NCBI GenBank assembly: GCA_030528545.1
Contig: JAUMYR010000122.1
Span: 1-7,936, forward strand
From: Propionibacteriaceae bacterium
GTDB taxonomy: Bacteria > Actinomycetota > Actinomycetes > Propionibacteriales > Propionibacteriaceae
Direction: 5' to 3'
DNA: 7,936 bases
The position numbers were made by a program, and so were the translations under genes. The notes below the pieces were generated by a model. The model had not been told where the DNA came from, ran no database searches, and saw only the letters and a list, made by a program, of their open reading frames with translations. Numbering within the stretch: position 1 is the first letter of the stretch; every line of letters begins with the position of its first letter. Below are positions 1 through 5,082 of this stretch, one piece after another.

Positions 1-1278
1 GCCTACCGGGACCCCTACGAGCACACCCCCTACGCCCTCCTCCACGTCTACGACTGGTGCGAAGCCCACGACTACGCCACCGCCACCGGTGTGGTCGCCG
101 ACACCTACAACCGCCGCCCCTACACCACCCGCTACGGCCGATCCGTAGGAACCCCACTATGGTCCATCGCCAACCAGCTCGCCCCCAACGCCGGAGCGGT
201 CTACACCCTCGCCCCACGACCCTTCCGTGACCGCACCGGGGCCTGGTCCAACCCCGCCAGCTTCACCCTCACCCTCGAAGTCCTGAAACGCCCACCCCAG
301 TCCGCCCTCATCTGGGACGACGACTACCGCACCCCCGGCGCCGTCGCCTCCGCCTACTACACCCGCACAGGCACCTGGAGCCAGTGGGCGGCCCCCAGCG
401 GCACGCCCAGACCCTACGGGCAAGCCCGGGTCGGCACCCAAGGCGGGTCGCTCCTCGCCGCACACAACTTCGGCGCCAGATCCCTCCACGCCCAAGCCAG
501 GCTCCAGCTGCCCGCAGCCGGTGCCGCCGGGGTCCGTATCGGCACCATCCGCGCTGAAATCACCCACACCGGAACCCTCCAGCTCACCCACAACGGCACC
601 ACCCTCACCAGCACCACCGTGGACCCGCCAGGGATCAGCACCACCCCCGGCGACGGCACCGTCGTCATCGGGCTACGCATCCGGGGCACCAAAGCCCGGG
701 TCTACTACTCCACCACCGAAGCCCACACCCCGCTACGCCTCCAAGCCAGCGTGCCATCATCAGCCCTCACCGGACAGGCCGGACTCTGGGCAGCCAGCCC
801 AGCCTGGTTCGACCACCTCCGCATCGGCGACGGCTGGTGGTACCAGCCCCGGGAAGCCCTCACCGTCAGATTCGGTGACCACACCTGGACCGTCGGACGC
901 ATCCCCCGCACCGGCGTGAAGTGGGACCACTCCCGCAACATCTTCCGACCCCTCACCGACGTCGAAGAGATCACCACCAGAACCAAAGACATCAGCCCAG
1001 ACTGGGACTTCGACCACCAGCCCATCCCCATCAGCCTCGGCGAAACCCGCCACGTCACCATCCGCCCCCTCGACATCGGATGCTGGCTCGGCCGGATCTT
1101 CCTCTGCGACGCCCAAGGCGCATCCATCCTGCACTACTCCGACGTCGAATCCACCACCTACTGGATCAACCGAGCCACCTACGACTACCACCTCGACGGC
1201 TTCGCCCTCTGGGCACTCGGACAAGAAGACCTCCGCCTCTGGGAACGACTCAAAGGCGGCCACCTACCAACCACCTAA
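1..1278 (+). CDS. Phage minor tail protein, 5'-truncated, with concanavalin-like domain and glycosidase-like C-terminus
   Basis: The frame is open from base 1 to a TAA at 1276-1278, giving 425 visible residues; the start lies upstream. From about residue 103 to 279 the sequence has the pattern of a concanavalin A/LamG-like jelly roll: an opening IWDDDY, alternating beta-strand residues, and a closing GLWAASPAWFDHLRIGDGW, close to the usual ending of such domains. The last ~45 residues (DVESTTYWINRATYDYHLDG then FALWALGQEDLRLWERL) resemble the final strand and helix of GH18-type glycosidases, but no DxxDxE catalytic motif is visible, so activity is not supported. Base composition is strongly C-rich on this strand. 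The neighbours (wall-binding proteins, endolysin, holins) make a tail-tip or adhesion protein that contacts the host surface the best reading. The structural role is inferred; the exact tail component is unknown. Confidence 0.7.
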   Translation, partial: AYRDPYEHTPYALLHVYDWCEAHDYATATGVVADTYNRRPYTTRYGRSVGTPLWSIANQLAPNAGAVYTLAPRPFRDRTGAWSNPASFTLTLEVLKRPPQSALIWDDDYRTPGAVASAYYTRTGTWSQWAAPSGTPRPYGQARVGTQGGSLLAAHNFGARSLHAQARLQLPAAGAAGVRIGTIRAEITHTGTLQLTHNGTTLTSTTVDPPGISTTPGDGTVVIGLRIRGTKARVYYSTTEAHTPLRLQASVPSSALTGQAGLWAASPAWFDHLRIGDGWWYQPREALTVRFGDHTWTVGRIPRTGVKWDHSRNIFRPLTDVEEITTRTKDISPDWDFDHQPIPISLGETRHVTIRPLDIGCWLGRIFLCDAQGASILHYSDVESTTYWINRATYDYHLDGFALWALGQEDLRLWERLKGGHLPTT

Positions 1279-1290
1279 CAACGAAAGGAA
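1271..1290 (+). repeat. 20-bp direct repeat covering a stop/RBS junction, copy 1
   Basis: The bases CCACCTAACAACGAAAGGAA recur exactly at 2308-2327. This copy includes the TAA of the tail gene and the AAAGGA Shine-Dalgarno (1284-1289) of the following gene, 7 bases before its ATG at 1297. The shorter core ACGAAAGGAA also occurs at 3368-3377 before the endolysin. The repeat is part of the evidence that the 1297-3385 region arose by duplication. Confidence 0.85.
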
Positions 1291-1296
1291 ACCACC

Positions 1297-1719
1297 ATGG
1301 CCTGGAGCAACGACTGGAACAAGGTTCGCCCGACGCGCGTCGTGTGGCGTAACGACTGGTGCCACAGCGAAGGGACTGTGTGGGGTAAAGGTCATGCCAC
1401 CCGTGACGTCTACTCCAAGCAGACCATCTGCCCCGCCTGGGATGGTGCGGTCGATTCGCACACCTGGTGCTCCCACAACAACAAAAACGGCGATGGCTCA
1501 GCCGTGAAACGCATCCAGAGGAAGCTGAACGACGCAATCAGCCTCGCCCAGCAGGTCGAAACCGGAGTCCCGGCCCCCCTCGCCGTTGACGGCGTCCTCG
1601 GACCAAAAAGCCACTCCGCGATCGTATGGTTCCAGAAAGGCCGAGGGCTGAAGGACGATGGGCTCGTCGGCAAGAAAACCTGGGACAAGCTGGCAACCAC
1701 TCCAGGCTCACCCTGGTGA
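1297..1719 (+). CDS. Small protein with C-terminal peptidoglycan-binding domain (PG_binding_1-like), no catalytic domain
   Basis: 140 residues, started by ATG with AAAGGA 7 bases upstream. The C-terminal half matches the PG_binding_1 pattern: SAVKRIQRKLNDAI (68-81), LAVDGVLGPKSHSAIVWFQK (95-114) and LKDDGLVGKKTWDKL (118-132), with the two DGxxG turns typical of this three-helix fold. An extra ~10-residue loop (ISLAQQVETGVPAPL) lies between the first helix and the first turn. The N-terminal ~60 residues are rich in Trp and His with three cysteines (22, 45, 58); I do not recognise them. There is no signal peptide and no hydrolase motif. Coming just after a tail gene and two genes before the endolysin, it may be a virion-borne or lysin-associated wall-binding protein; that role is inferred. 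Its 3' end overlaps the convergent lipoprotein gene by 12 bp. Confidence 0.8.
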   Translation: MAWSNDWNKVRPTRVVWRNDWCHSEGTVWGKGHATRDVYSKQTICPAWDGAVDSHTWCSHNNKNGDGSAVKRIQRKLNDAISLAQQVETGVPAPLAVDGVLGPKSHSAIVWFQKGRGLKDDGLVGKKTWDKLATTPGSPW

Positions 1720-2289
1720 CTGACGCTCCAAACATTCGATGGCGGCCCGGAGAGCCTTCGGGCCGTCCTCGAAAGCAACCTGAGCAAACGTGTGCGTACC
1801 GGGCCAGTCCTCATTGACGATCGACGTGAGATCCCTGGCCCACACGGCATGATTCGTGTGCCTCTCCACCCCGTCGAAGGACACGGTGTCCCAGAAAGCA
1901 ATCGCGAACCCTTCGCTCACGGCGACCCGGACCGCAGGACGGCTCCAGTCGACGAAATCTCGTCGGCTCAGGGTCTTTCCGGCATCAGAGGACTTGGGCA
2001 AAGGTTCACACGCGAACCGTTCGCTCGGGTCGGATGGGATCAACTCCAGCACGTCCCCCTCGGGCCCTAGCACAGTGCCCGGTTTGGGCCCCCACGCCAA
2101 CCCATTAGGTGCAGGGCTCGCCGCCGGGGAGGCTGTCGTAGGCGCTGGCGTGGGCGCAGACGTCGCGAACGGGGCGTCCCAGTCCACGCTAGCGCTCGGC
2201 ACCGGCTCCGACGGCGGCTTGATCCCCAGCGCACTACACCCGGTGAGCAGAACACCCACACCTCCCAGCACAGCCCACAGTCCACGCAT
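1708..2289 (-). CDS. Phage-encoded lipoprotein A, probable lysogenic-conversion gene (moron)
   Basis: 193 residues read leftwards against the late operon. The ATG at 2289-2287 is chosen because it opens a classic lipoprotein signal peptide: MRGLWAVLGG, a hydrophobic core, and lipobox LLTGC with Cys18; the frame stays open upstream but without signal-like sequence. A Pro/Ala/Ser/Thr linker follows (about residues 24-70), then a C-terminal domain with two cysteines, one in FACEPL and one in IECLERQ near the end, which could form a disulfide. I recognise no family in that domain. Residues 1-49 are encoded by DNA identical to the start of the second leftward gene at 2851-3333. No Shine-Dalgarno precedes the ATG, but a CATACT hexamer lies six bases upstream, suggesting leaderless expression. 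By analogy with prophage lipoproteins such as Ltp of phage TP-J34, superinfection exclusion is possible but unproven. Confidence 0.82.
   Translation of the reverse strand: MRGLWAVLGGVGVLLTGCSALGIKPPSEPVPSASVDWDAPFATSAPTPAPTTASPAASPAPNGLAWGPKPGTVLGPEGDVLELIPSDPSERFACEPLPKSSDAGKTLSRRDFVDWSRPAVRVAVSEGFAIAFWDTVSFDGVERHTNHAVWARDLTSIVNEDWPGTHTFAQVAFEDGPKALRAAIECLERQSPG
2141..2289 (-). repeat. 149-bp perfect direct repeat, copy 1 (lipoprotein signal peptide and linker)
   Basis: This stretch is identical base for base with 3185-3333. It runs exactly from the start codon of lipoprotein A to codon 50, then identity stops abruptly. Beyond the start codon, similarity continues only patchily (AGTATGCCC at the same offset). 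Confidence 0.95.
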
Positions 2290-2295
2290 ACACCC

Positions 2296-2301
2296 AGTAT
2301 G
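2296..2301 (-). promoter_or_regulatory. Candidate -10 element of a leaderless promoter for lipoprotein A
   Basis: On the minus strand the hexamer CATACT ends six bases before the ATG, so a start site about 7 bases downstream would fall on the A of the start codon. The same hexamer at the same distance precedes lipoprotein B although flanking bases differ. No good TTGACA-type -35 is present 16-18 bp upstream; a TTG (TTGTTA) lies 11 bp upstream, too close for a normal sigma-A promoter. No Shine-Dalgarno is visible. Confidence 0.4.
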
Positions 2302-2307
2302 CCCCAG

Positions 2308-2327
2308 CCACCTAACAACGAAAGGAA
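2308..2327 (+). repeat. 20-bp direct repeat with RBS, copy 2
   Basis: Exact copy of 1271-1290. Here it is not preceded by a coding stop in use on this strand: it lies in the divergent gap between lipoprotein A and the next rightward gene, and supplies the AAAGGA (2321-2326) 8 bases before the ATG at 2335. Retention of the CCACCTAA part without coding need supports duplication of the junction. Confidence 0.85.
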
Positions 2328-2334
2328 CACCATC

Positions 2335-2847
2335 ATGGCCATCCCCGCAAAGCCCACCCAACGCCTCGCCGTCGACGGCATCATGGGCCAGAAAACCCGA
2401 GACGCCGCCGCCTGGGCGCTCAAGGTCACACGATTCACCAGCGGGACGACGATCCAGGACATGGGTTTGTTCGCCGAACGCAGTCTCCAGCGATGGTTGA
2501 ACCGGTACAAGACGTGGAAGAAAGTTCCGGTGACGTCGTGGGCGCACTCCTACTATCAGTGGGACCAAGCCCTCGAAGAAGATGGGGTTGTCGGCCCCCG
2601 CACTGAAGCCAAGCTCGGCGCCGTCATAACCTACTTCACGAATGGCTGGGCGCATGGCCCCCTTGATGACATCCTCATCCCGGCCGGTCGGTCAATCCGC
2701 TGTTTCCAGGCGCTGCTGAACGGCATGATCTTCCAAGAGCGTCCCATCGGCCCCCGCATCAAATATGTGAACTCCTCGGTTGAGTGGGGTTCTGGCCAGG
2801 CCCGGTGGGCGCTCGTTCCCGACCGCCCGAGCTGGCAAACGGTGTAA
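2335..2847 (+). CDS. Small protein with divergent peptidoglycan-binding-like motifs
   Basis: 170 residues. The ATG at 2335 is preferred over the in-frame ATG at 2299 because AAAGGA sits 8 bases upstream of it and the extra 12 residues would run into the divergent promoter region. Two PG_binding_1-like segments are visible, LAVDGIMGQKTRDAAAWALK (11-30) and EDGVVGPRTEAKLGAVITYF (82-101), each with a DGxxG turn followed by a helix; the tryptophan-rich sequence between them (LQRWLNRYKTW, HSYYQWDQAL) may complete a degenerate repeat. The last 60 residues are unrecognised. There is no signal peptide or catalytic motif. It occupies the same place in the second module as the 1297-1719 gene does in the first and is probably a strongly diverged paralogue or an analogous replacement. 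It converges on lipoprotein B with a 3-bp gap. A wall-binding role is inferred. Confidence 0.72.
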   Translation: MAIPAKPTQRLAVDGIMGQKTRDAAAWALKVTRFTSGTTIQDMGLFAERSLQRWLNRYKTWKKVPVTSWAHSYYQWDQALEEDGVVGPRTEAKLGAVITYFTNGWAHGPLDDILIPAGRSIRCFQALLNGMIFQERPIGPRIKYVNSSVEWGSGQARWALVPDRPSWQTV

Positions 2848-2850
2848 ACG

Positions 2851-3333
2851 TTACCCCTGCTCTAGGCACAACCGGGAAGCCTGCTCGGCCCGTGGCGTGA
2901 TCGTCTCTTCCTGGGCATCCTGCCCGGCGAGCCCACGGTAGAAGAACAGGTCCGGGCCCTCCTCGGGACTGGCATGGGTCCAGGTGAGATAGACGACCTG
3001 CCCATCCTTGCCGTGCGCGGCGACCATGGTAAAGGGCCGCCCGGAGTGATACCCCGCACCACCGTAGACGGCACCCATCGTCGTGGGACGCACACCCCAC
3101 TCGGCGAAGGCCGCACGGGCCTTCTCGGCGATGTCCTCGGGCAGGGTCTGGCACTCATAGGTCGGCTCCGGATAGGTCCGGGACGGCGCTGGCGTGGGCG
3201 CAGACGTCGCGAACGGGGCGTCCCAGTCCACGCTAGCGCTCGGCACCGGCTCCGACGGCGGCTTGATCCCCAGCGCACTACACCCGGTGAGCAGAACACC
3301 CACACCTCCCAGCACAGCCCACAGTCCACGCAT
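2851..3333 (-). CDS. Phage-encoded lipoprotein B, probable lysogenic-conversion gene (moron)
   Basis: 160 residues on the minus strand, ATG at 3333-3331, TAA at 2853-2851. The first 49 residues, including signal peptide, lipobox LTGC (Cys18) and linker to SAPTPAP, are identical to lipoprotein A. The payload then differs: a shorter linker (SRTYPEPT) and a compact ~105-residue domain starting at YECQTLPEDI and ending SRLCLEQG. As in lipoprotein A, one Cys opens and one closes the domain, and the endings (LCLEQG here, ECLERQ there) look alike, so the two domains may be distant relatives. I recognise no family. It should be anchored to the outer face of the membrane. Like its twin it has a CATACT hexamer six bases before the ATG and no Shine-Dalgarno. 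Its place among late genes on the opposite strand is typical of genes expressed by prophages, but function is unknown. Confidence 0.82.
   Translation of the reverse strand: MRGLWAVLGGVGVLLTGCSALGIKPPSEPVPSASVDWDAPFATSAPTPAPSRTYPEPTYECQTLPEDIAEKARAAFAEWGVRPTTMGAVYGGAGYHSGRPFTMVAAHGKDGQVVYLTWTHASPEEGPDLFFYRGLAGQDAQEETITPRAEQASRLCLEQG
3185..3333 (-). repeat. 149-bp perfect direct repeat, copy 2 (lipoprotein signal peptide and linker)
   Basis: Identical to 2141-2289, 1044 bp away. The boundary on the start-codon side is exactly the ATG; on the other side it is within codon 50. Zero mismatches, including synonymous sites, next to fully diverged DNA implies recent exchange or duplication of this segment rather than selection on protein alone. 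Confidence 0.95.
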
Positions 3334-3339
3334 GCATCA

Positions 3340-3345
3340 AGTATG
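3340..3345 (-). promoter_or_regulatory. Candidate -10 element of a leaderless promoter for lipoprotein B
   Basis: CATACT on the minus strand, six bases before the ATG, exactly as for lipoprotein A. The spacer bases differ (TGATGC here, GGGTGT there) while the hexamer and a neighbouring GGG are kept, which favours a functional element. A TTG (TTGTCG) again lies 11 bp upstream at 3362-3357. The nearest purine-rich stretch is too far from the ATG to be a normal ribosome site. Confidence 0.4.
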
Positions 3346-3385
3346 CCCTGGCCGGGCGACAATTCCCACGAAAGGAACACTCATC

Positions 3386-4054
3386 ATGCGGCTTGCCTAC
3401 ACCGGCGCTGACCGCGACCTCCAGCGCAGCCCAGAAACCACCCAGGCCCTCGCCCGCTGGGCCAACGCCACCTTCCCCACGGTCACGATCGGCTCGTCCT
3501 ACCGGCCCTGGGATGACTTCCGGGACCACCGCGAAGGCGCCCTCGACATCATGACCAGTGACCGATCGGTCCACGACCAGATCTGCGACGCCCTCATCAG
3601 GCTCCACAACCAGGGGGCCTGCGTGATCGTGTCCCTGATCTCCTGGGGCCGCCGCTGGACCCCCGGACAGGGCTGGCACCCCTACCGTGGCGGCAACCCC
3701 CACACCGACCACGTCCACGCCTGGCTACGCCCCTCCGGAGGCTTCCGCGGCGAAGGCACCGGAGCAGGACCCGCCCCGGCCAGGTACCCGCTCACCGGAC
3801 AGCGCCGGGCAGGTAGGCCCTGCTACTACGGCAACCGCAGCGGACCTGCCAACTGGGTCGGTGGCTACCACGCCAAGGATCGCCCCGGCATCCGCCAGAT
3901 CCAGGCCCGGCTCCGCCAGAGCGGCCACCAGATCGCCATCGACGGAATCTACGGCCCCCAGACCGAGGCCGCAGTCCGCGCCTACCAGGCCGGGCACGGC
4001 CTCACCGCTGATGGGCTGGTCGGTCCCGCGACCTGGGCCAGCCTCATGGACTGA
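3386..4054 (+). CDS. Endolysin: M15-like zinc peptidase with C-terminal peptidoglycan-binding domain
   Basis: 222 residues from an ATG with AAAGGA (3371-3376) 9 bases upstream; the longer in-frame reading back to 3194 would run through the lipoprotein B leader and is rejected. Residues ~1-118 resemble the M15/ARB_07466-like peptidase domain: GSSYRPWDDF (36-45), DHREGALDIM (47-56) with probable zinc ligands His48 and Asp54, and PHTDHVHAWL (105-114) with His109/His111. A short Gly/Pro/Ala linker follows (~119-137), then a PG_binding_1 domain (~168-220) with IRQIQARLRQ, AIDGIYGPQTEAAVRAYQ and LTADGLVGPATWASL. Such enzymes cut peptide bonds in peptidoglycan stem peptides or cross-bridges; the exact bond cannot be read here. 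No signal peptide, so export relies on the downstream holins. The stop overlaps the GAGGGG ribosome site of the next gene, showing tight coupling. Spacing in the zinc motif is one residue shorter than the form I remember. Confidence 0.85.
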   Translation: MRLAYTGADRDLQRSPETTQALARWANATFPTVTIGSSYRPWDDFRDHREGALDIMTSDRSVHDQICDALIRLHNQGACVIVSLISWGRRWTPGQGWHPYRGGNPHTDHVHAWLRPSGGFRGEGTGAGPAPARYPLTGQRRAGRPCYYGNRSGPANWVGGYHAKDRPGIRQIQARLRQSGHQIAIDGIYGPQTEAAVRAYQAGHGLTADGLVGPATWASLMD

Positions 4055-4062
4055 GGGGCTGG

Positions 4063-4500
4063 GTGAGCATGATGCCTCTCCGCCGTGTCTGGCTCCTCGT
4101 GCAGGAGCCGAGGGTGGTCACCGCCACGGTCAGCGTGGCGTGGCTCATCATCACCGGGATCGGGGTCGCCGCGCTAGTGGCCCCACCCCCCACGATCGCC
4201 CACGAGTGGGGGCCGCACCTCACCACGGTGTGGGGCGTCATGCTCACCACGGGGGGAGCACTCGGCATAGCTGGGTGTCTCCCCGGCTGGTGGTGGATCG
4301 AGCGGGCCGGGATCATCGCGACGTGGACCGGCTGCGCCATGTATCTATCCATCGTGCTCCTGCTCCACGCCTGGGGACCCGATTCCAGGCTGGTCCACGC
4401 CGGATTCATCACCCTCGCGATCGTCGGGACACTCGCGAGGTGGCTCCGGATCAGCGGCCCAGCTCTGGACCCACACCGAGGCAGGAGCACGACCCGATGA
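4063..4500 (+). CDS. Four-helix membrane protein of the lysis cassette (putative holin or holin partner)
   Basis: 145 residues if started at the GTG at 4063; ATGs at 4069 and 4072 in the same frame are alternatives, and GAGGGG (4053-4058), which overlaps the endolysin stop, could serve either. Four hydrophobic segments are visible: about 19-40 (VTATVSVAWLIITGIGVAAL), 53-74 (LTTVWGVMLTTGGALGIAGC), 83-103 (GIIATWTGCAMYLSIVLLL) and 109-128 (RLVHAGFITLAIVGTLARW), followed by a short basic tail. I do not recognise a named family. Position directly after the endolysin and before two more small membrane proteins suggests a role in membrane permeabilisation or lysis timing. The stop overlaps the next start as ATGA. 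The dual GTG/ATG start recalls holin genes with two starts, but that is only an analogy. Confidence 0.65.
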   Translation: MSMMPLRRVWLLVQEPRVVTATVSVAWLIITGIGVAALVAPPPTIAHEWGPHLTTVWGVMLTTGGALGIAGCLPGWWWIERAGIIATWTGCAMYLSIVLLLHAWGPDSRLVHAGFITLAIVGTLARWLRISGPALDPHRGRSTTR

Positions 4501-4811
4501 CCCCCACCGAGCTTGCCGCGCTGCTCGCCGCCCTCGGCTGCGGTGCGATCCTCCCCCAGCTCATCCAGGGCGTGATCGGGTGGATCACCGGCCGCCAGGA
4601 CGTGGAGCGGCGCCGCTACCAGCAGATCATCGAGGAGCGAGACCGGGCCGAGCGTGAGGCCGACCGGGAAGCATCCATGCGCCGCCGGATCAGCGAACAC
4701 GCGTCGTACCTCCGCCAGCTCCTCATCCAGTCTGGGTACCCATCCCAGAACATCCCCGAGTGGCCCATACCGCCACGACATCTACGAGAACAGGAAACCC
4801 ACCATGACTGA
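4497..4811 (+). CDS. Small protein with N-terminal membrane helix and coiled coil, lysis cassette
   Basis: 104 residues, ATG at 4497 overlapping the previous stop (ATGA), with AGGAG (4483-4487) 9 bases upstream. Residues ~5-31 are hydrophobic (ELAALLAALGCGAILPQLIQ then GVIGWIT) and could form one membrane helix. Residues ~33-75 are highly charged with regular spacing (RQDVERRRYQQIIEERDRAE then READREASMRRRIS), a likely coiled coil. The tail is proline-rich. A single N-terminal anchor plus coiled coil is the plan of many small phage lysis or tail accessory proteins; a spanin-like or holin-regulating role is possible, but I recognise no family. It overlaps the next gene by 8 bases, consistent with coupled translation. 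Confidence 0.65.
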   Translation: MTPTELAALLAALGCGAILPQLIQGVIGWITGRQDVERRRYQQIIEERDRAEREADREASMRRRISEHASYLRQLLIQSGYPSQNIPEWPIPPRHLREQETHHD

Positions 4812-5082
4812 CATCATCACTCTCGCCGCCACCGCCCCGGCAGTCGTCGCGCTCACCAACCTGGCCCGCGAACTGGGCCTGCCCTCACGGGCCGGAATGC
4901 TGCTGGCTGTCACCCTCGGCATCGCCCTATCCGTCGCCGACTACGCCCTCACCGGCACCGGATGGTACGAGCAGGCCGTCGCTGGGCTCATGCTCGGGCT
5001 AGCAGCGGCAGGCCTCCACGACCTCGCCGGTCGCGCAGCCACCCCACGCCGCGCACTCAACGGATATCAGGACGCCGCGTGA
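4804..5082 (+). CDS. Putative holin
   Basis: 92 residues, ATG at 4804 with AGGAAA (4792-4797) 6 bases upstream. Size and layout suit a holin: hydrophobic segments at ~3-20 (DIITLAATAPAVVALTNLA), ~30-48 (AGMLLAVTLGIALSVADYA) and ~56-75 (EQAVAGLMLGLAAAGLHDLA), and a short polar tail with Arg residues (RAATPRRALNGYQDAA). The pattern LTNLARELGLPSR, then a membrane segment, then AGLMLGLAAAGLHD is like many small Gram-positive phage holins (from memory, no search made). Holins form membrane lesions that release the endolysin. The stop overlaps the next start as GTGA. With two other membrane proteins beside it, it is the best single holin candidate in the cassette. Confidence 0.72.
   Translation: MTDIITLAATAPAVVALTNLARELGLPSRAGMLLAVTLGIALSVADYALTGTGWYEQAVAGLMLGLAAAGLHDLAGRAATPRRALNGYQDAA

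Noticed and set aside
91..93. GTG at 91 as start of the first gene
   Set aside because: The frame is open from base 1 with the same style of sequence and there is no ribosome site before 91, so the gene is truncated by the window edge.
760..1263. Long leftward frames opposite the tail gene (also 157-591 and 705-1127)
   Set aside because: They are typical antisense frames of C-rich GC-biased coding DNA, dominated by Gly, Val, Ala and Glu, with no start signals.
1743..1765. Hairpin CGGCCCG/CGGGCCG as a terminator for the 1297-1719 gene
   Set aside because: Only 7 bp with a 9-base loop, no T tract, and it lies inside the coding end of lipoprotein A; chance pairing in GC-rich DNA is more likely.
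1856..2500. Rightward open frame of 214 codons across lipoprotein A
   Set aside because: It is the shadow of the leftward lipoprotein gene, which has a clear signal peptide, lipobox and duplicated leader; the rightward translation has no family features and runs through the divergent promoter region.
2290..2655. Upstream extension of lipoprotein A to an ATG at 2655
   Set aside because: It would overlap the rightward 2335-2847 gene for over 300 bases and bury the signal peptide at residue 123; the ATG at 2289 begins a normal lipoprotein and is at the same place in its twin.
2141..3333. CRISPR array or IS element behind the 149-bp repeats
   Set aside because: There are only two copies, both coding for the same signal peptide, with no short regular spacers, terminal inverted repeats or transposase.
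3194..3385. Upstream extension of the endolysin to 3194
   Set aside because: The first 64 codons are the antisense of the lipoprotein B leader; a good ribosome site precedes the ATG at 3386.
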